Shown one piece after another: positions 1-7,984 of a stretch of DNA of 64,000 bases (positions are counted from its first letter, which is position 1; every line of letters begins with the position of its first letter). The notes beneath the pieces are model-generated. The model saw only the letters and a list, made by a program, of their open reading frames with translations. It had not been told where the DNA came from and searched no databases. Source of the DNA: Candidatus Poribacteria bacterium (GTDB lineage: Bacteria > Poribacteria > WGA-4E > GCA-2687025); the NCBI GenBank assembly GCA_018644665.1, contig JABGQA010000058.1:233793-297792 (forward strand). Reading direction: 5' to 3'. Both the position numbers and the translations under genes were made by a program.

Positions 1-512
1 CGCGGAGCGATGTCCGTATAGAACCCGACCTCCGTGGCGCCGTCCCCGCCGCCGGTGCGTTTCAGCAGCAGTCGCGCGGGCGCGGTCGGAGCGTCGGACG
101 TGTAGGCGATGGCGATCCGGTCGACGCCGCTCCTCGGGGTGTCCCGGCTGACGACCTCGACGGCGGAGACGCGGCCGCGCGGGAGATACCCGTTGCCCTG
201 GAGCCTCCGCGTGAGCCACTCGGGCGTGATGTCGAGCACGGAGGAGATCGCATCCGACGCCACGTCGGGCACCGCGCGCCGTTCGCATCCCACCACGTGT
301 TCGCGGAACTCCGCCCATGTGGCGAAGCCGTGTTCGCGCGCAATGACCCACTGGGCATCCCGCAGCGTCACGTCGACGGACGCGCCGCGTGGATGGGCCC
401 CCGACACACGCTCGTTGGCGACTATATCGCCTTTGCGGCGCGCCTTGAGGAGGGCCTTCGCGGCGTTCTTGTGGTATTCGATGTTCGGACGCGCAGGGAG
501 TTGTCGGGACAT
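1..512 (-). CDS. Phosphotransferase (kinase-like) family protein, 3' end beyond window
   Basis: A reading frame starts at the ATG complementary to 510-512, preceded by a GAGAGAGG Shine-Dalgarno stretch, and stays open to the left edge, so about 170 residues of the N-terminus are visible. Residues ~50-72 contain LRDAQWVIAREHGFATW, a short motif common at the front of proteins that join a small helical leader to another domain. From about residue 88 the sequence (LTRRLQGNGYLPRGRV, then RLLLK and EVGFY) looks like the N-lobe of aminoglycoside- or ecdysteroid-phosphotransferase-like kinases, with RLLLK as the ATP-binding lysine strand and EVGFY as helix C. The catalytic loop would lie outside the window, so substrate and activity cannot be judged. 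The family call rests on motif resemblance only. Confidence 0.72.
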   Translation of the reverse strand, partial: MSRQLPARPNIEYHKNAAKALLKARRKGDIVANERVSGAHPRGASVDVTLRDAQWVIAREHGFATWAEFREHVVGCERRAVPDVASDAISSVLDITPEWLTRRLQGNGYLPRGRVSAVEVVSRDTPRSGVDRIAIAYTSDAPTAPARLLLKRTGGGDGATEVGFYTDIAP

Positions 513-1366
513 GATAACCCTCTCTCGTATGGCGCCTAGCGTCCGCTATGACAGGCCGAAAGAAGGTCGTGATGTGCGAAGCGTGCAGGAGGTGGGCGGC
601 GCCCTTGCCGCGGACTAGAGGCTCCCTCCAGAGCTACTGACCGTAATCTGCGACATCCGAGGCGGAGCGTCAACCGATGCTCGAGTCACGGCCGCCAAAT
701 GCCAGCAGATCGCGCGGGAGCTACGCTCACCTCAAGGAGAGTCGCGGAGGAAGCGCTTGCGCTTCGACGACGAACTGGCAAACGGTCCAGCGTCCTCATC
801 GACCTGGAAGAACCGGGAGACGCGTGGAACGACTTCGCCGAAGGCCTCATCGCGGAATCGCACAAGGACAACGAGAAGCTCGCGTGGGACGAACTAGACA
901 CCGAGCCACCCGGAGACCGACGACGTGGCGGCCTGCCAACCCCTGGTCGACAAGGACGCCTCCGGTGAAGACGCTCGCAACGTGCGCGACCGCGCGAGTA
1001 CGAGCCCTTGCTGACGGGCCTCGCCCGCCCGGCTGGCGTAAGCTCCGAGGGTAGGCAGGCCTCGTCCGGGTACACATTGGCGACCACCGCGGGGTGTACC
1101 GCGTTGACGATGCGGCGCATTCGGTCACGGTTGGGTGTGCGGGTCATCGCCACCGAACATAGACGGCGTTTGCGTGCGCGCGGCCGCGAGAGTGCTGCGT
1201 CGGCTGCGGTGGCCGGATGCCGATATGCCTTCATGTGTCTTGCGCAGGTAGGGACGTGAGTGGCCTGCCGCAACGACGCGGCCAACATATCGAAACCGCG
1301 CCAGATGCGGGATGACTCCCGCGTCAGCACGGACTCGCTGGCGAAGACGACCCGGCGGTCGCGCGA
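513..1366. other. Weakly coding stretch, no confident gene
   Basis: About 850 bases between the kinase-like gene and the small membrane protein. Frames on both strands are short and full of Arg/Pro/Ala typical of antisense GC-rich reading. Two pieces look faintly coding: plus strand 699-968 (listed separately) and, on the minus strand around 1040-1150, a piece beginning MTRTPNRDRMRRIVNAV that soon degenerates. I read this as intergenic sequence or remains of decayed genes. Confidence 0.4.
699..968 (+). CDS. Possible small protein or antitoxin-like remnant (89 aa)
   Basis: The central part, from VAEEALALRRRTGKRSS to NEKLAWDEL, has balanced acidic and basic residues and reads like a real small acidic protein. 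It loosely recalls addiction-module antitoxin components (leucine-rich N-terminus, LEEPGDAW, terminal W-[ED]-E/D-L). The last 15 residues turn into Arg/Gly/Pro-rich noise, and a neighbouring frame (TDDVAACQPLVDKDASGED) looks better from ~915 on, which suggests a frameshift. No toxin partner is visible next to it. It may be a pseudogene or a chance open frame. Confidence 0.22.
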   Translation: MPADRAGATLTSRRVAEEALALRRRTGKRSSVLIDLEEPGDAWNDFAEGLIAESHKDNEKLAWDELDTEPPGDRRRGGLPTPGRQGRLR

Positions 1367-1828
1367 CTACGCCACGACATCGTTCGTCGCCGTAGTGTTG
1401 TGGTGGGCGAAGACTGCCCAGAGCCCCAGGACCTGGATACACGCGAGCCCACCCCAGACGACAAGCCAGCCTAGCACGCGCAGCGGGACACGGTCGGCAA
1501 CCGGGATTGGGAGACTGTACTGGAAACGCAGAGGCAGCCACAGGCTGTACAGAGCCCAACCCGTAAGGATGAGCGCGATGGTTGCGCACGCTCTGCTCTT
1601 GCGGTAGATGCCGTAGCCCATCCCTAACAGGACGATTGGCGGCAGGGCTTTTACGGCGACCATGTACGCTACGACTAGGACCGGATGGCTTGCGCTTGCG
1701 ATATCAATGTCTCGCATCTCGCGAGGAATGACGTCGCTCAACGCGACACGCACGAGGACGTAGATCGCGACCGCTGCCGTTGTAGTTGCGGCGAGAAGAG
1801 TGTGTCGTCTGATTGCTCGTGCGTCCAA
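1367..1828 (-). CDS. Small integral membrane protein, four predicted helices
   Basis: A 153-residue protein, probably starting at the TTG at 1828-1826 behind an AGGA stretch. Hydrophobic segments at about residues 8-28, 48-74, 80-100 and 118-141 suggest a four-helix inner-membrane protein; the tail is polar (HHNTTATNDVVA). There are no cofactor or catalytic motifs, and I do not recognise the family. Hydropathy and a codon pattern that makes sense only on this strand support it as real. Neighbours give no functional hint. Confidence 0.6.
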   Translation of the reverse strand: MDARAIRRHTLLAATTTAAVAIYVLVRVALSDVIPREMRDIDIASASHPVLVVAYMVAVKALPPIVLLGMGYGIYRKSRACATIALILTGWALYSLWLPLRFQYSLPIPVADRVPLRVLGWLVVWGGLACIQVLGLWAVFAHHNTTATNDVVA

Positions 1829-2207
1829 GGGCTCGTCCTGCCGTCAACGCTGGTGTTGGCAGTATGGCAGACCGCGATACTCGGTCGCACTACCCATGCT
1901 TAGCCCATGGCCACCTACTAGACGTGGCATAGGGCCGCGGCGGCAAACTACGGCACGCCTGGCCAGAATGTAGCCTCTGAAGCAGGGCCGGTTGCGAGAT
2001 GTGGTATGCCTGTGGCGGAATCGGCTCGGGGAGTATAACAGAATATTCCATCCGAAGCTCTGCAACGGACATCTCGCGGAGATAGGCACCGTGGATCACG
2101 ACAACGCCCATGTTGTCAGGCGCGCCCTGGCGCGGTACACCTTACCCACCCGCGCTCATACATCACTGTTGATCGGTGACTGAAGGGAAGGAGGCGGACT
2201 ACCTCAC
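1829..2207. other. Intergenic region, nothing recognised
   Basis: About 380 bases between divergent genes (membrane protein on minus, channel-like protein on plus). No plausible coding frame. It is slightly AT-richer around 2030-2055, where GTATAAC could be a -10 element for the channel gene, but no matching -35 is seen. GAAGGAGG at about 2186-2193 is the probable ribosome binding site for the gene at 2208, at a long spacing. Confidence 0.4.
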
Positions 2208-2936
2208 ATGGATGCAGATAGGACGGGAGTCCCTGTCCGCGTCGGAATCGACCGACTCCTGCACGACGCCTTCGGTGACGACCGCTGCAAGCTGTACCGC
2301 GCAGTGCAACGCACGGTCATCCTGGTAATCCTCTATGCCACTGGGCTGATGGCGTTCGAGTCCGTATCTGTATTTCAGGTCCAGTTCCCTGGGTTCTTCC
2401 GGATCTCGGAAGCCGTCGTAGTAGGCGTTCTCCTGATCGATTACGCCGGTAAGGTGTACGTGGCAAGTTCGCGACGCAAGTACATCCTCAGCGCCTGGGG
2501 AATCATCGACCTTCTGTCGGTGGCAATCTCGCGACTGTTCATTCCTTGGCTCGACCTGCGCATGCTCAAGATCGTCCGAGTGCTCAAGCTGCTGAAGCTG
2601 GTCGCGGACGATTGCGCGGAGATCCGGGACCGCGGGCCCGGAGGCCTGAGGGTAGGGCTTCGCGCTTACCTGACCGGGATGTTCGTCGTTCTGATGGTCG
2701 GTAGCACTCTCGTCTACTATGCCGAGAGTGTCGTTCATGACACTGCCTTCAGGCATATCCCTGAGGCCATGTGGTGGGGTATCGGAGCGATCACCCCGCT
2801 CGAAAGCGGCATGTCGCCGATCACGATCGTTGGGCGCCTGATTGCCACCGTGACATCGGTCTGTGGACTGGCGCTGTTTGCGTTCCTCATTCACATCGTC
2901 AGTAACACACTGGCCCGGGGTGGATCTGACGACTGA
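2208..2936 (+). CDS. Voltage-gated-channel-like membrane protein with non-canonical pore filter
   Basis: A 242-residue protein with six-helix voltage-gated cation channel architecture. S1 lies at ~34-52, S2 ~63-85 and S3 ~95-113. An S4-like segment at ~116-132 carries LRMLKIVRVLKLLKL with basic residues every three positions. S5 is at ~153-173, the pore helix and loop at ~185-205, and S6 at ~206-233. The family position of the potassium filter TVGYG is occupied by PLESG (in ITPLESGMSP, residues 195-204), one residue shorter than KcsA-type loops. It is therefore unlikely to be a standard K+ channel and could be a divergent cation or anion channel or a non-conducting voltage sensor. The ATG at 2208 sits 13 bases after AGGAGG. 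It is a single gene with no operon partner. Confidence 0.8.
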   Translation: MDADRTGVPVRVGIDRLLHDAFGDDRCKLYRAVQRTVILVILYATGLMAFESVSVFQVQFPGFFRISEAVVVGVLLIDYAGKVYVASSRRKYILSAWGIIDLLSVAISRLFIPWLDLRMLKIVRVLKLLKLVADDCAEIRDRGPGGLRVGLRAYLTGMFVVLMVGSTLVYYAESVVHDTAFRHIPEAMWWGIGAITPLESGMSPITIVGRLIATVTSVCGLALFAFLIHIVSNTLARGGSDD

Positions 2937-3120
2937 GTGACGGTGGACGATGAGAGGGCGTCCTAAGCGTACGGCGGGCCCGGCCGCTGAGCGGGCGCCC
3001 TACGGAGTCCTGCTGGATAGCGGGGCAAGGCGGCGTGTACCGGCACCCGGGCACACGGGTGCTTCGTGCCTGCGGCCGGCTCATGACGCCCAGCAGATGT
3101 GACGACGCAGCGGGCGGGTG

Positions 3121-4134
3121 CTACTCCAGCCACGTCTCGAACACGGCGTTCACGTTCTCGGGCGACGTGTCGATGCCCCACTCGCACTGCGCGATCACGC
3201 CACCTTCCCCCCGGTCCAGGGCTGCCCGAACGCGACGCACGGCCGCGCGACAGTCGTCGGCATCCCCGAAGGCGAGCACGGCCTGCCGGTCGATTTCGCC
3301 CCAGAACGTCACGTTCCCGTAATGCTCCCTGCCGATGCGTTCGATGTCCATGCAGAATAGCTGCGAGTTCATCGAATCCACGCCAATCTCAATCAGATCG
3401 CTGTGGATGGCTTCCGTATGACCGTCCGTATGGAAGAAGACGGCCTTCCCAGCGGCGTGGAGGATGTCGCAGTAGTCCTTGTAGAGCGGCTTGTAGAACT
3501 CCCGCCACTTCATCGGGGAGATGAGTAGCGCCGACTGAGTGCCCCAGTCGTCCATGAACGACACTGCGTCCACGTCGGTCTCCGCCCACATGCGGATCTC
3601 GCGCAGGAAGAAATCGTGGACCATGTCGCGCAGTTGGTACAGGGGCGCGCTGTCCTCAGCCAGGTCGTAGAAGAACTGCTCGGAGCCACGCAGAAACTGC
3701 ATCCGCTCGAACGGCCGCACGGTGGAGCCTGCCTTCACGTAGTGGTCCGTAGCGGCGCAACTGGCGTTCACGCGAGAGAAATCCGCCTCGTCGAGTATCT
3801 CGAACGGCGGCTCATAGCCGGTGAGGGCATCCCAGTCCTCGAGTATCGGTTCGGCGACCTCGCCGACGACCCCCTCCTGCTTCACCTCCCACACCGATCC
3901 CCACGCGTCGGTGTAGCGCCCGACGTGGTACCCCGCCCCGGACGCCCGCTTCGCGTCGCCGTACTGCACGGCGGGCCCGGTGAAGTCGCTCGGGTAGCGC
4001 TCGTAGAACGACGCGATGTCCACGGCCCATCGAGTCTGCGCGCCTGGCAACACCCACAGCTCCCGCGGCGCCCGATCCGGCTTCTCGAATCGCAAGCAAC
4101 GCTGCACCCGTTCTCTCGGCGTCATGTCCGCCAT
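3121..4134 (-). CDS. URO-D-family protein, probable corrinoid or methyl-transfer enzyme (337 aa)
   Basis: The protein belongs to the uroporphyrinogen-decarboxylase superfamily. In environmental bacteria this is mostly represented by MtaA/CmuA-like methyltransferases that move methyl groups between substrate, corrinoid protein and coenzyme, not by heme enzymes. It opens with TPRERVQRCLRFEKPDR, the usual family start. Probable metal-ligand regions are FFHTDGHTE (~235-243) and IAQCEWGIDTSPEN near the C-terminus. The ATG at 4134 has GGAGG 9 bases upstream and follows the stop of the next URO-D gene by 14 bases, so the two are co-transcribed. It is last in a minus-strand run of four such genes. 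The absence of heme-pathway neighbours argues against a true HemE. Substrate unknown. Confidence 0.85.
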   Translation of the reverse strand: MADMTPRERVQRCLRFEKPDRAPRELWVLPGAQTRWAVDIASFYERYPSDFTGPAVQYGDAKRASGAGYHVGRYTDAWGSVWEVKQEGVVGEVAEPILEDWDALTGYEPPFEILDEADFSRVNASCAATDHYVKAGSTVRPFERMQFLRGSEQFFYDLAEDSAPLYQLRDMVHDFFLREIRMWAETDVDAVSFMDDWGTQSALLISPMKWREFYKPLYKDYCDILHAAGKAVFFHTDGHTEAIHSDLIEIGVDSMNSQLFCMDIERIGREHYGNVTFWGEIDRQAVLAFGDADDCRAAVRRVRAALDRGEGGVIAQCEWGIDTSPENVNAVFETWLE

Positions 4135-4148
4135 ATCCCGAGTCCTCC

Positions 4149-5201
4149 TTACTGCCCGAAGCGTTCCGCCACCTCGACCAACGCCATGAAGTTACGCGCC
4201 GCCGGCTCCGTGAATGTCCCCGAGGCCGTGCCACCCAGGCAGTAGCCCGGCGACCCCGCGGCGGCGGCGAGGCACTCCTCACCTATCTTCAACACGGCGG
4301 CCCGTTCCCGTGTCTCCAGGACTTCCATGTCGTCCATACCCCCGACGAGACATACGTCGTCGCCGACGCGCCTCTTGGCCGCCTCCAGGGTGATGTCCCC
4401 GTACGGCTCCACCTCGATTGGATCGAGCGCGTCGATGCCCGTCGCGACGAGATCCTCGATGAAGGCGTCCATCTTCCCGTGGCAGTGGTAGTAGGCGATG
4501 CCGTCGTACTCGTGGATCACGTCGACCAGTTCCGCGTCCTGGTCGCGGCCGAGCCGTTGGAATGCCTTCGGCCCCAGTTGCTCGGTGATGTACTCCGCGC
4601 CGACGATGCGGTACGCGTCGACGCCTCCGGCGGACGCCTCGTCGACGAACGTGATGAGCCGCCGCTGCACGAGGTCCGTCGCCTCGACGGCGTACTCCGG
4701 GTCCAGCGCCCACAGCAGGCAGAAATCCTCAGGCGACATGTACTCCGCAAGGAAGCAGATCGCGTCCGGGATCCCCGCGAGTACGAGCCCCTGCTCCCCG
4801 AATTCCTCCTTCGCGTCGAGGAACGCCTTCACGTTGGGATGCGCCGGCTCGAAGGGGATCGACAGCAGCGCCTCGACGTCCTCCCTCGTCTGACACGGGA
4901 ACTTCACCGTGTAGCCGGCAAGCGACGTCCGCCGGTAGACGCGCGTCAGGTCGCCGCGGGGCGTGCGGATCGTCGTGATTGTCTCGGCGCCGTCCTGCTC
5001 CGCCGAGACGCGCTCGCCGTAGAGCGTCCCGACGAACTGGCCGCCTCCGGCGCCCGCCGGGATGAACGGATCGGTCGCTTCGAGCATCTCCTTACCGACG
5101 CCTTCGCGAGGGTTCAGGTGTCCGAACCCAAACGGCGTCACCGGCACGCGGTCCACCGGCTCGCGACGTATGGCGGCGATGATGCGTTCGCGAGAAGTCA
5201 T
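4149..5201 (-). CDS. URO-D-family protein, probable methyl-transfer enzyme (350 aa)
   Basis: A second, divergent URO-D paralogue. I choose the ATG at 5201 (MTSRERIIAAIRREPVDR) because it begins with the conserved family start, lies four bases past the upstream stop (TGAGCTCATG) and has GAGGAG ten bases upstream. An upstream ATG at 5234 would overlap the preceding gene. Candidate metal ligands are in YYHCHGKMD and in SPGYCLGGTASGTF near the C-terminus, matching the His/Cys-based zinc sites of MtaA-type methyltransferases. Tight spacing shows translational linkage in the 7863-to-3121 run. Substrate unknown; a role in demethylating small methylated compounds is inference. Confidence 0.85.
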   Translation of the reverse strand: MTSRERIIAAIRREPVDRVPVTPFGFGHLNPREGVGKEMLEATDPFIPAGAGGGQFVGTLYGERVSAEQDGAETITTIRTPRGDLTRVYRRTSLAGYTVKFPCQTREDVEALLSIPFEPAHPNVKAFLDAKEEFGEQGLVLAGIPDAICFLAEYMSPEDFCLLWALDPEYAVEATDLVQRRLITFVDEASAGGVDAYRIVGAEYITEQLGPKAFQRLGRDQDAELVDVIHEYDGIAYYHCHGKMDAFIEDLVATGIDALDPIEVEPYGDITLEAAKRRVGDDVCLVGGMDDMEVLETRERAAVLKIGEECLAAAAGSPGYCLGGTASGTFTEPAARNFMALVEVAERFGQ

Positions 5202-5205
5202 GAGC

Positions 5206-6438
5206 TCAGTACTCCTCGACGAGTTCGCGCGCAATGCTCGTCCACTCGTTGAACCGCTCGGGACGGTTCTCGCAGGTGTGCGTGTCCTTCAGGATCATCT
5301 CGATCACGCAGTCCTGGGAGACGTCCAGCGTGTGTCGGATGTATTCCCGGACCATGTCCGCGTCGAACTCACCGACGAGGTGAGACGGCTGCGGTTTCCA
5401 CGAGAAGATGTAGTCGCCGCCGAGCTTCTCAGCACTGCGGTCCACGTTCGCCATCGGCGCTATGCTGATGCGGCGGATGCCCGGTATCTCGGCAACGAGG
5501 TGCAGCTTCGGCTCTAGGTCGTCGCAGCAGCCGTAGCCCGTGAGCGCGAACGGTTCGAGGAGGCGCTTCTCGTACTGCAGCGTGAACTCCTCGTGCATGT
5601 CGGGCGACACCGGGTCGAACTCCTGAGACTCCGCAGACGCCCACATGTCGCACGGCCGGATGCGGTCGGGGTCGTAGTCGTCGAGCGGCAGTTCGTCGGT
5701 GTAGCCATTGCCGCCGGTGGAGTGGTACGTCGCGTCGTTGTTGAGGCTCAGCAGGTTCATGTCGACGTACTGCCGAACGAGCTCGTGGCTGCCCTCTTCG
5801 AGCCTGGCCATGGCGTCGTGCACCATGTTCGGGTCGTCGATCATGTCCCACATGACCTGTTCGAGTCCGCGCAGTCCCGTGTAGACGTTCATGAGGTGGA
5901 ACGAGACGTGGGCAACGCCCTTCTGCTTCACGTCCAGGATGTCGCCGAACAGATTCTGCGCCGTTCCCAACGCGCGCGCGCTGGCGTCCTCGTCTTCGTA
6001 GACGCGCGGGAACTTGATCTTGTCGAGGTCGGCGGGTGTCTTGATGACCGGGTCGAACTTCCACGCGCCGGTGGCCATGGAGCTGCGGAAGTGCCGCGCG
6101 GTCAGTCCCCAGCCGGTGTTGTGCACCGCGCGACCGACCACCCACTCCTTCTCGATGACGGTGTCATCCTGGAAGTTCTCGTGCTGGTACAGGCGGCTGC
6201 GTAGCGTCCACTCGGTGCGTCGCGCCGCTGAGTCTTCACACGTCATCTCGGAGTCGGGGAGGAGTTCGCGCCATGACCCTTCAGGGAAGATGAGGATCAT
6301 CGGGCGCACGCGTTCCAGCGCGTTGTGTCGCTTCCACTCCTCGCGCCGTTGCGCCATGACGGGGAGATCGGCGATATCGGCTACGTCTGCCGCGAGCGAG
6401 CGCAGAATCTCGCGGTCTCCGACGCTGGTCTCAGACAA
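5206..6438 (-). CDS. URO-D-superfamily protein, tandem twin A (410 aa)
   Basis: A larger member of the URO-D superfamily. Features include RHNALERVRPMI near the front, a central segment HLMNVYTGLRGLEQV, YGCCDDLEPKLHL, and a C-terminal KDTHTCENRPERFNEW that probably holds Cys/His metal ligands. I place the start at the TTG at 6438-6436: AGGAGG lies exactly six bases upstream and the same arrangement occurs in the twin at 7863, giving both genes 411 codons. The protein is near-identical in order and motifs to its neighbour, so this is a tandem duplication. It is co-transcribed with the smaller URO-D gene after it. Probably a corrinoid-linked methyltransferase component; substrate unknown. Confidence 0.85.
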   Translation of the reverse strand: MSETSVGDREILRSLAADVADIADLPVMAQRREEWKRHNALERVRPMILIFPEGSWRELLPDSEMTCEDSAARRTEWTLRSRLYQHENFQDDTVIEKEWVVGRAVHNTGWGLTARHFRSSMATGAWKFDPVIKTPADLDKIKFPRVYEDEDASARALGTAQNLFGDILDVKQKGVAHVSFHLMNVYTGLRGLEQVMWDMIDDPNMVHDAMARLEEGSHELVRQYVDMNLLSLNNDATYHSTGGNGYTDELPLDDYDPDRIRPCDMWASAESQEFDPVSPDMHEEFTLQYEKRLLEPFALTGYGCCDDLEPKLHLVAEIPGIRRISIAPMANVDRSAEKLGGDYIFSWKPQPSHLVGEFDADMVREYIRHTLDVSQDCVIEMILKDTHTCENRPERFNEWTSIARELVEEY

Positions 6439-6444
6439 CCTGGG

Positions 6445-6450
6445 CCTCCT
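6445..6450 (-). promoter_or_regulatory. Shine-Dalgarno site fixing a TTG start
   Basis: On the minus strand AGGAGG is followed by six bases and then TTG at 6438-6436. The same string and spacing are conserved in the tandem twin, so this site, not the ATG overlapping the Shine-Dalgarno sequence, most likely sets the start. Confidence 0.7.
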
Positions 6451-6630
6451 CATCGATGGAGTCGGGCGCGCGCGCACGAGTTATGGATAGCCACCCCTGG
6501 TCGGCGCGGCAATGGCGGATGCGGCGCGGATTGCGGTGTACCACGCGTAGGCACGGAAGCGCGTCACCGCGACGCGACCTGGCGGCTCGCGCCGCCTGTC
6601 CCCGGCAATGCGTCCGCGTCGGTCGTCCGC

Positions 6631-7863
6631 TCAGTATTCCTCGACGAGTTCGCGCGCGATCCTCGACCACTCGTTGAACCGTTCCGGACGGTTCTCGCAG
6701 GTATGCGTGTCCTTGAGGATCATCTCGATCACGCAGTCTCGCGAGACGTCGAGCGTTTGGCGGATGTACTCACGGACCATGTCCCCGTCGAACTCCCCCA
6801 CGAGATGGGACGGCTGCGGCTTCCACGAGAAGATGTAGTCGCCACCGAGCTTCTCCGCGCTGCTATCCACGTTCGCCATCGGCGCGATGGAGACGCGGCG
6901 GATGTTCGGAATCTCGGCGACGAGGTGCAGCTTCGGCTCCAGGTCGTCGCAGCACCCGTACCCGTTGAGCGCGAAGGGCTCGAGAAGCCGCTTCTCGTAC
7001 TGCAGCGTGAACTCCTCATGCATCTCCGGTGACACAGGGTCGAATTCCTGCGACTCGGCCGAGGCCCACATGTCGCACGGTCGCACGCGGTCGGGGTCGC
7101 AGTCGTCGGGCGGCAGCTCGTCCGTGTATCCGTTGCCGCCGGTCGAGTGGGTGGTCCCGTCGTTGTTGAGGCTGAGCAGGTTCATGTCCACGTACTGGCG
7201 GACGAGTCCGTGGTGGCCCTCCTCGAGCCGGGCCATGGCGTCGTGGACCATGTTCGGGTCGTCGATCATGTCGAACAGAACCTGTTCGAGTCCGCGCAGT
7301 CCTGTATAGACGTTCATGAGATGGAAGGAGAGGTGCGCGATGCCCTTCACCTTCACGTCGAGGATGTCGCCGAACAACTCCTCGGCCGCTGCGACTGCGC
7401 GGGTCGTCGCGTCTTCGTCTTCGTAGACGCGAGGGAACTTGATCTTGTCGAGGTCGGCGTGGGTCTTGATGACTGGATCGAACTTCCAGGCGCCCGTCGC
7501 CATTGAGCTGCGTAGGTGACGCGCGGTCAGGCCCCACCCGGTGTTGTGCACGGCTCGCCGGACGATCCAGTCCTTCTCGATGACCGTGTCGTCCTCGAAG
7601 TTGTGGTGGTTGTAGAGCCGACTGCGGAGCGTCCACTCAGTCCGTCGCGCGGCGGCGCCCTCGCACGTCATCTCGGTGTCGGGCAGAAGTTCCCTCCACG
7701 ACCCCTGGGGATCGACGAGGACCATCGGGCGCACGCGCTCCAACGCGTTGTGCCGCTTCCACATTGCGCGGCGCTCCGCCATGACGGGCAGATCCGCGAC
7801 CTCCGCTACATCCTCCGCGAGAGAACGCAGAATCTCGCGGTCGTTGGCGCTGGTCTCAGACAA
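6631..7863 (-). CDS. URO-D-superfamily protein, tandem twin B (410 aa)
   Basis: Paralogue of the gene just downstream, with the same length, the same blocks (RHNALERVRPM, HLMNVYTGLRGLEQV, YGCCDDLEPKLHL, KDTHTCENRPERFNEW) and scattered conservative changes such as DLPVMAERRAMW against DLPVMAQRREEW. Its TTG start at 7863 is preceded by AGGAGG six bases upstream, as in the twin, and even the bases before the start are duplicated. The two copies are separated by about 190 bases with no coding sense. It is probably the first gene of the URO-D transcript. Like the twin it is likely involved in methyl transfer, and the pair may have diverged for related substrates. Confidence 0.85.
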   Translation of the reverse strand: MSETSANDREILRSLAEDVAEVADLPVMAERRAMWKRHNALERVRPMVLVDPQGSWRELLPDTEMTCEGAAARRTEWTLRSRLYNHHNFEDDTVIEKDWIVRRAVHNTGWGLTARHLRSSMATGAWKFDPVIKTHADLDKIKFPRVYEDEDATTRAVAAAEELFGDILDVKVKGIAHLSFHLMNVYTGLRGLEQVLFDMIDDPNMVHDAMARLEEGHHGLVRQYVDMNLLSLNNDGTTHSTGGNGYTDELPPDDCDPDRVRPCDMWASAESQEFDPVSPEMHEEFTLQYEKRLLEPFALNGYGCCDDLEPKLHLVAEIPNIRRVSIAPMANVDSSAEKLGGDYIFSWKPQPSHLVGEFDGDMVREYIRQTLDVSRDCVIEMILKDTHTCENRPERFNEWSRIARELVEEY

Positions 7864-7869
7864 CGTGGG

Positions 7870-7875
7870 CCTCCT
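7870..7875 (-). promoter_or_regulatory. Shine-Dalgarno site fixing a TTG start
   Basis: AGGAGG on the minus strand, six bases before TTG at 7863-7861. It is the conserved counterpart of the site at 6445-6450 and supports the same unusual start codon in both twins. Confidence 0.7.
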
Positions 7876-7984
7876 CATCGATGGAGTCGTGCGCACCGAT
7901 TACGGATAGCCGCGTGTAAGGAGGGGGGCAATGGTGGCCTGCGGCGTAACGGCGAGGCCTTCGCACGTGCCCTTGGGCGGCCGC

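Noticed and set aside
3121..6438. URO-D genes as hemE (heme biosynthesis)
   Set aside because: Several divergent paralogues in tandem, family starts of the corrinoid-methyltransferase branch, and no other heme genes nearby.
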